From: Candidatus Pacearchaeota archaeon
GTDB lineage: Archaea > Nanoarchaeota > Nanoarchaeia > Pacearchaeales > GW2011-AR1
Length of the DNA: 10,424 bases
Assembly (NCBI GenBank): GCA_002686195.1
Contig: NZAS01000227.1
Coordinates: 1-10,424, forward strand
Direction: 5' to 3'
The position numbers and the translations under genes were made by a program. Numbering within the stretch: position 1 is the first letter of the stretch; the number at the start of each line of letters is the position of its first letter. The notes below the pieces were generated by a model. It did not search any database. It was not told the origin of the DNA and worked only from the letters and a program-made list of their open reading frames with translations. Of the stretch, positions 7,561 through 10,424 are shown piece by piece.

Positions 7561-7783
7561 AGTTAAACAACTTAAAGAGTTGTTAAGACAAATAATAATT
7601 GATGTAATAAATGAAGCATCAGTTACTGGTAATATAGATGGGGGTGAAGGCCCCCCAAAAACACCATATTGGGTGAGTCAAAAGAAAAAGAAGAAAAAGT
7701 CTGGATATGGTGGTGGTCATAAGAAACCAACAGTTTTAGGATATATGTTGGCTATTGACCCAGAACTAAGAAAAGTTAATTGA
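7541..7783 (+). CDS. Small basic protein with N-terminal amphipathic helix, possible internal head protein
   Basis: I chose the ATG at 7541 (80 residues) over the one at 7517 because AAAGAAG (7528-7534) lies six bases before it and this gives a normal 20-base overlap with the upstream gene. Residues 5-24 form a basic amphipathic helix ending in VINE-A, which fits the (I/L)-x-E rule for T4 prohead protease cleavage after E25. A Gly/Pro stretch GNIDGGEGPPKTP (30-42) follows, then a run of seven lysines (48-54 region, after SQ), a GYGGGHKKP segment and a conserved-looking end. Helix, cleavage site and basic tail together recall T4 internal proteins with capsid-targeting sequences, but that is inference; no family is identified. 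It contains an unusual G/C-rich tract (7640-7656). Confidence 0.75.
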   Translation: MSFQKIKVKQLKELLRQIIIDVINEASVTGNIDGGEGPPKTPYWVSQKKKKKKSGYGGGHKKPTVLGYMLAIDPELRKVN

Positions 7784-7796
7784 TTTTTGTGATACA

Positions 7797-7997
7797 ATGG
7801 CTACGTCTTGGAAAAAAGATGGCCTACACTTTTTACATAGATTACGTAGTTTATCTAATTTAAAAAGTAGATGGGTTCTTGAAAATACTAAAGTTAGTGG
7901 TGAAGAGCCAAGTAAAGTTGAAACTTTACAATTTATTGATAAATGGATTAAAATACTGGACGATATGAGAACAGAAATTTTAAAAAGTAGGAGTTAA
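7797..7997 (+). CDS. Small protein of unknown function
   Basis: This 66-residue protein is basic at the N-terminus, with tryptophans at about 5, 26 and 50, and probably two helices (8-28 and 43-64) joined by a short polar loop. It starts 13 bases after the preceding stop. No Shine-Dalgarno sequence is visible before the ATG and no better start exists nearby, so initiation may depend on translation of the upstream gene. The frame is full length between its neighbours, and the following gene's ribosome binding site (TAGGAG) lies in its last codons, which supports it as a real member of the cluster. No family is recognised. As a neighbour of portal and protease it may be a minor head or core component. 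Confidence 0.65.
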   Translation: MATSWKKDGLHFLHRLRSLSNLKSRWVLENTKVSGEEPSKVETLQFIDKWIKILDDMRTEILKSRS

Positions 7998-8000
7998 TAG

Positions 8001-8858
8001 GTGAAACGATTTAAAATAAAAGAAATACATTCTTGGTTAAATCAACTACCAGAAAATAAATGGAGAAAAATTTATAAGGTAGATGCTAAAAGAGTAGCTT
8101 ATTTTGTAAATCATGGTAGTAATGCAACATTACCTGTTACTTTGAGTAGAAAATTTGGAGATACTTCTTTTCTTAGAGAATTACAATTAGCTAAAAATTT
8201 TGTTTTACATAAAATTGATGAGAAAAGAAAATTGGAAGGAAAAAGTAATAACCCTATAACTGAAGATGTAGAAATGCATACCATTTCTGGAAATAAAAGG
8301 TTTATGACTAAAACGGCACTTCCAATATTAAAGAAACATGGTATTAAAAATGTTAAAGTAAATGATGTGGCTGGAGATTTTTTAGAAATAAGATTTTTAG
8401 TAGATATTAATAAACTTAAAGTTATTGATAAAGAATTAACACGAAAGAATAGAACAGCGTATGGTGGTATTGTTGAAACATTTAATAAAAAACTTTTAAA
8501 AGTAATATATGAAGAAATAATAAAACTTGATAGAAGAGGTATATTAAAAGAAAAATTATCTCAAGAAAGTAGAGAATTGCGTCTTTTTATTGATAATGAT
8601 GCAAGACTTTATAAATCAAGATATATTCCAATACTTAAAAATTTGAGTAAGTTTAAGAAAAAGGGTAAATATAATTCTAAATTAGCTATAAAAGCTTTTA
8701 TGTATTTAATTGATGATGGAGCTAAAGTATATGCTAAAGATTATGCCGACGGAGACGCAAGTATATTTTCAAAAAAGGATAGATTACAATTAGCTAAAGA
8801 TTATGCTGAAGAATTTGAATCACAATATAATAATCAAGAATTTGATTTTATGAAGTAA
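8001..8858 (+). CDS. Unknown helical protein upstream of the prohead protease (GTG start)
   Basis: This 285-residue protein starts at GTG, supported by TAGGAG (7988-7993) seven bases upstream; the previous gene stops three bases earlier. It is lysine-rich, without cysteine, signal peptide or membrane segment. Three parts can be seen: an N-terminal region (1-75) with a WLNQLP..KWRKIY segment; a middle alpha/beta-looking region (90-145) containing VKVNDVAGDFLEIRFLVD; and a C-terminal module (about 224-272) with KAFMYLIDDGAKVYAKDY followed by FSKKDRLQLAKDYAEEFE. That last module looks like one that recurs in other marine phage proteins, an impression from memory. Position suggests a prohead core or scaffold-associated role. 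No function can be assigned from the sequence. Confidence 0.85.
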   Translation: MKRFKIKEIHSWLNQLPENKWRKIYKVDAKRVAYFVNHGSNATLPVTLSRKFGDTSFLRELQLAKNFVLHKIDEKRKLEGKSNNPITEDVEMHTISGNKRFMTKTALPILKKHGIKNVKVNDVAGDFLEIRFLVDINKLKVIDKELTRKNRTAYGGIVETFNKKLLKVIYEEIIKLDRRGILKEKLSQESRELRLFIDNDARLYKSRYIPILKNLSKFKKKGKYNSKLAIKAFMYLIDDGAKVYAKDYADGDASIFSKKDRLQLAKDYAEEFESQYNNQEFDFMK

Positions 8859-8870
8859 GGAGTTAAAAAG

Positions 8871-9491
8871 ATGTCAAAATCACTTTTAATAGATATTTTA
8901 CCTTTCGAGGTAACATCTCGCCAAATAAACGAATCTATATCAGATAATAATGGTAGATTAGTAGTTAGTGGTGTGTTGCAACGAGCTAATTCTAAAAATC
9001 AAAATGGTCGTATTTATCCAAAAGAAGTTTTAATACGAGAAGCTAAAAAATATAGTAAAGAATTTATTAAACAACGTAGAGCACTTGGTGAATTAGACCA
9101 TCCAGAGTCTTCGGTTGTTAATTTAAGAAATACATCACATAATGTTAAAGATATGTGGTGGGAAGGTGATAATTTACTTGGAAAAGTAGAAGTATTATCA
9201 ACACCAACAGGTAATATTTTAAAAGAGTTATTTAAATCTGGTATAAAACTTGGTATTTCTTCACGTGGGCTTGGTTCTGTTGAATCAGCAAAAGATGATG
9301 ATACACAAGAAGTACAAAAAGATTTTGAATTGATTGCATTTGACTTTGTTTCTAATCCATCTACACATGGAGCATTTATGCATCCAATGAATGAAGGTGT
9401 TGATAAAGAAAATACACGTAATGATGGAACTACTTGTGATAAATGGTGTAGAACCGAAGCAATAATTTCAGATATATTAACTGGAATATAG
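8871..9491 (+). CDS. Prohead core protease (T4 gp21-like)
   Basis: This serine protease sits inside the prohead and cleaves capsid, core and internal proteins during maturation; in T4 it also processes itself. The 206-residue length is close to T4 gp21 (212). Family features seen are NGRIYP (45-50), GELDHPESS (73-81) with the probable catalytic His77, the LLGKVEVLSTPTG strand region (102-114), GISSRGLGS (128-136) with the probable nucleophile at Ser130 or Ser131, and FDFVSNPSTHG (157-167). The ribosome binding site AAGGAG (8857-8862) is strong. RQINE-S at residues 17-22 fits its own expected cleavage rule and could be an autoprocessing site. The C-terminus has an unusual C-x3-C pair (C189, C193). 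Position after portal matches the T4 order. Confidence 0.93.
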   Translation: MSKSLLIDILPFEVTSRQINESISDNNGRLVVSGVLQRANSKNQNGRIYPKEVLIREAKKYSKEFIKQRRALGELDHPESSVVNLRNTSHNVKDMWWEGDNLLGKVEVLSTPTGNILKELFKSGIKLGISSRGLGSVESAKDDDTQEVQKDFELIAFDFVSNPSTHGAFMHPMNEGVDKENTRNDGTTCDKWCRTEAIISDILTGI

Positions 9492-9492
9492 T

Positions 9493-10101
9493 ATGAATCA
9501 CTCTATGTGGAAAAAGTGGAGAAAGTTTAGACTTGAAGCTTTAAACGAAGGTGATAAAGACCCAACACTTGAAGGTGTAATAGCTGGTATGACTGGTGCA
9601 GCAATGAATCTGATTCCTACTCTTACTAATATGACAAAATATATTGATTTCATTATGAAACCAAATGACCCTAAAAAAAGTCCAGAAGAAAATGATTTAA
9701 ATAAATTAACTGTTCGTAATGCACTTGAAGATTTAGATGAAAATGCTAAATTGTTAATAAAAAATTATAAATTCATAACGAAATATATTAAAGATGAATA
9801 TGGATTTACTATGCACGCCAATGATGATAGTGATGAAGACAAAAAAAAAGATGAAGATTTAACAGAAGCTGGACAATGGGTTATAAGAATTAAAAAGGGT
9901 AAAAGAGTAAAAAAATTAGAATGTCCACCAGGATTTAAAGTAGATAGTGGCGGAAAACGTTGTAGAAAACAGACTGCTAAAGATATAAAAACTGGAAAAA
10001 AGGCCGCTAGAAAACGAATGAAAAAAATGAGGTCTAAAATGGGTAAGATTCAGAAGAAAAGAGCCAAATCTTTGAAAAAAAGAGCGAGTATGAATATTTA
10101 A
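9493..10101 (+). CDS. Putative prohead core or internal protein with highly basic C-terminal tail
   Basis: This 202-residue protein starts one base after the protease stop; the ribosome binding site is weak (TGGAA), and an alternative start at 9505 would drop four residues. It has four parts. A basic helix (6-19) ends in LNE-G. A mainly helical region (24-105) includes a Gly/Ala/Met-rich hydrophobic stretch (28-48), too polar overall for a clear membrane span. An acidic linker (109-122) follows, and LTE-A (123-126) leads into a tail of 77 residues very rich in Lys and Arg, with CPPGFKVDSGGKRC between C144 and C157. Both LNE-G and LTE-A fit the T4 prohead protease rule. T4 has the scaffold gene 22 next to 21, but no similarity to gp22 is visible. 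A DNA-binding internal protein released by proteolysis is my inference. Confidence 0.8.
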   Translation: MNHSMWKKWRKFRLEALNEGDKDPTLEGVIAGMTGAAMNLIPTLTNMTKYIDFIMKPNDPKKSPEENDLNKLTVRNALEDLDENAKLLIKNYKFITKYIKDEYGFTMHANDDSDEDKKKDEDLTEAGQWVIRIKKGKRVKKLECPPGFKVDSGGKRCRKQTAKDIKTGKKAARKRMKKMRSKMGKIQKKRAKSLKKRASMNI

Positions 10102-10102
10102 T

Positions 10103-10276
10103 ATGAAAGATTTTATAAAAATTGAAAAACAGACTATTAAAAACATTGATAAAGGTATTGGTGATACAATTTCTCGTGCTATAAAAACTATATCTCGCGG
10201 AACTATTAAAGAATGTAATGGATGTATTAAAAGAAAAGAAACTTTAAATAAAATTCTTCCTTATAATAGAGATTAG
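10103..10276 (+). CDS. Small CxxC protein, function unknown
   Basis: This 57-residue frame starts one base after the preceding stop and ends just before the next gene. It has a helical N-terminal half with GIGDTISRAIKTIS (18-31), then CNGC (38-41) followed by IKRKETLNKILPYNR. The pattern CxxCxxRxxxLNKxxPY is one I associate with small unnamed proteins in many tailed phages. Conservation of this block, rather than length, is the reason to call it a gene. No clear Shine-Dalgarno sequence precedes the ATG, so translation is probably coupled to the upstream gene. A single CxxC could bind metal as a dimer or form a redox pair; nothing here decides between them. Confidence 0.7.
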   Translation: MKDFIKIEKQTIKNIDKGIGDTISRAIKTISRGTIKECNGCIKRKETLNKILPYNRD

Positions 10277-10278
10277 TT

Positions 10279-10424
10279 GTGATTAAGTTAAAAGATATAG
10301 TGGAAGAATCTGTAAACGAAGATTTCTGGGCTACACCAGCCCCATATAGCTCACAAGAAGCAAAATTACATTTAGATATGGATATTAAAAAAATGTCCAA
10401 ACATTTAGGTAAAGCGTCACAACA
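10279..10424 (+). CDS. 5' part of an unidentified gene (GTG start), truncated by the window edge
   Basis: An open frame begins at GTG two bases after the preceding stop and continues for 48 codons to the window end. AGAGA at 10267-10271 may serve as a weak ribosome binding site; the nearby TTG frames close at once. The N-terminus, IKLKDIVEESVNEDFW, looks like the short helical leader common on phage head proteins, and DIVE-E fits the prohead protease cleavage rule. The visible remainder is polar and helical. The downstream position in the head cluster would suit a scaffold or capsid-related protein, but no family can be identified from so little sequence. Confidence 0.6.
   Translation, partial: MIKLKDIVEESVNEDFWATPAPYSSQEAKLHLDMDIKKMSKHLGKASQ

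Noticed and set aside
1..10424. CRISPR arrays, tRNAs, insertion sequences and long direct repeats
   Set aside because: Coding sequence fills nearly the whole window, and no regular repeats, cloverleaf or terminal inverted repeats were seen by eye.

Overview
The window is a densely packed, AT-rich stretch (GC roughly 30 % by eye) in which every gene lies on the + strand. The central part is the head and packaging block of a T4-like myovirus. Three genes are recognised with confidence: the large terminase subunit (gp17-like, 3205-4785), the portal protein (gp20-like, 4798-6630) and the prohead protease (gp21-like, 8871-9491). Gene style, short overlaps and the kinds of hypothetical neighbours resemble marine T4-like phages (cyanophage or pelagiphage relatives). 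The host cannot be named from this window. No tRNA, integrase, insertion sequence or CRISPR array is visible.

Layout. 2-2416 is the 3' part of a large protein that joins an NMN/cytidylyl-transferase-type domain (HAGH and ISGT motifs) to a ligase-type covalent nucleotidyltransferase domain (KTDG motif). 2424-3204 holds two small genes just upstream of terL: a CxxC...CxxC zinc-ribbon protein and a 73-residue helical protein. The small terminase subunit would be expected here, but neither is recognisable as gp16. terL and portal follow, separated by 12 bases. A 54-base gap after portal is the only real intergenic region. Between portal and protease, where T4 carries genes 67 and 68, there are four unrecognised genes (291, 80, 66 and 285 residues). 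After the protease come a 202-residue protein with a very basic C-terminal tail, a 57-residue CxxC protein, and the first 48 codons of another gene that runs off the window.

How it fits together. The portal nucleates the prohead and docks the TerL motor. The gp21-like protease matures the prohead, and the unknown genes around it are the natural candidates for core, scaffold or internal proteins. Several proteins here carry a T4-style prohead-protease signature, (I/L)-x-E before a small residue, near the N-terminus. The 202-residue protein has a second one immediately before its basic tail. This suggests, as inference only, a set of capsid-targeted and protease-trimmed internal proteins. The most unusual gene is the two-enzyme fusion at the left edge.
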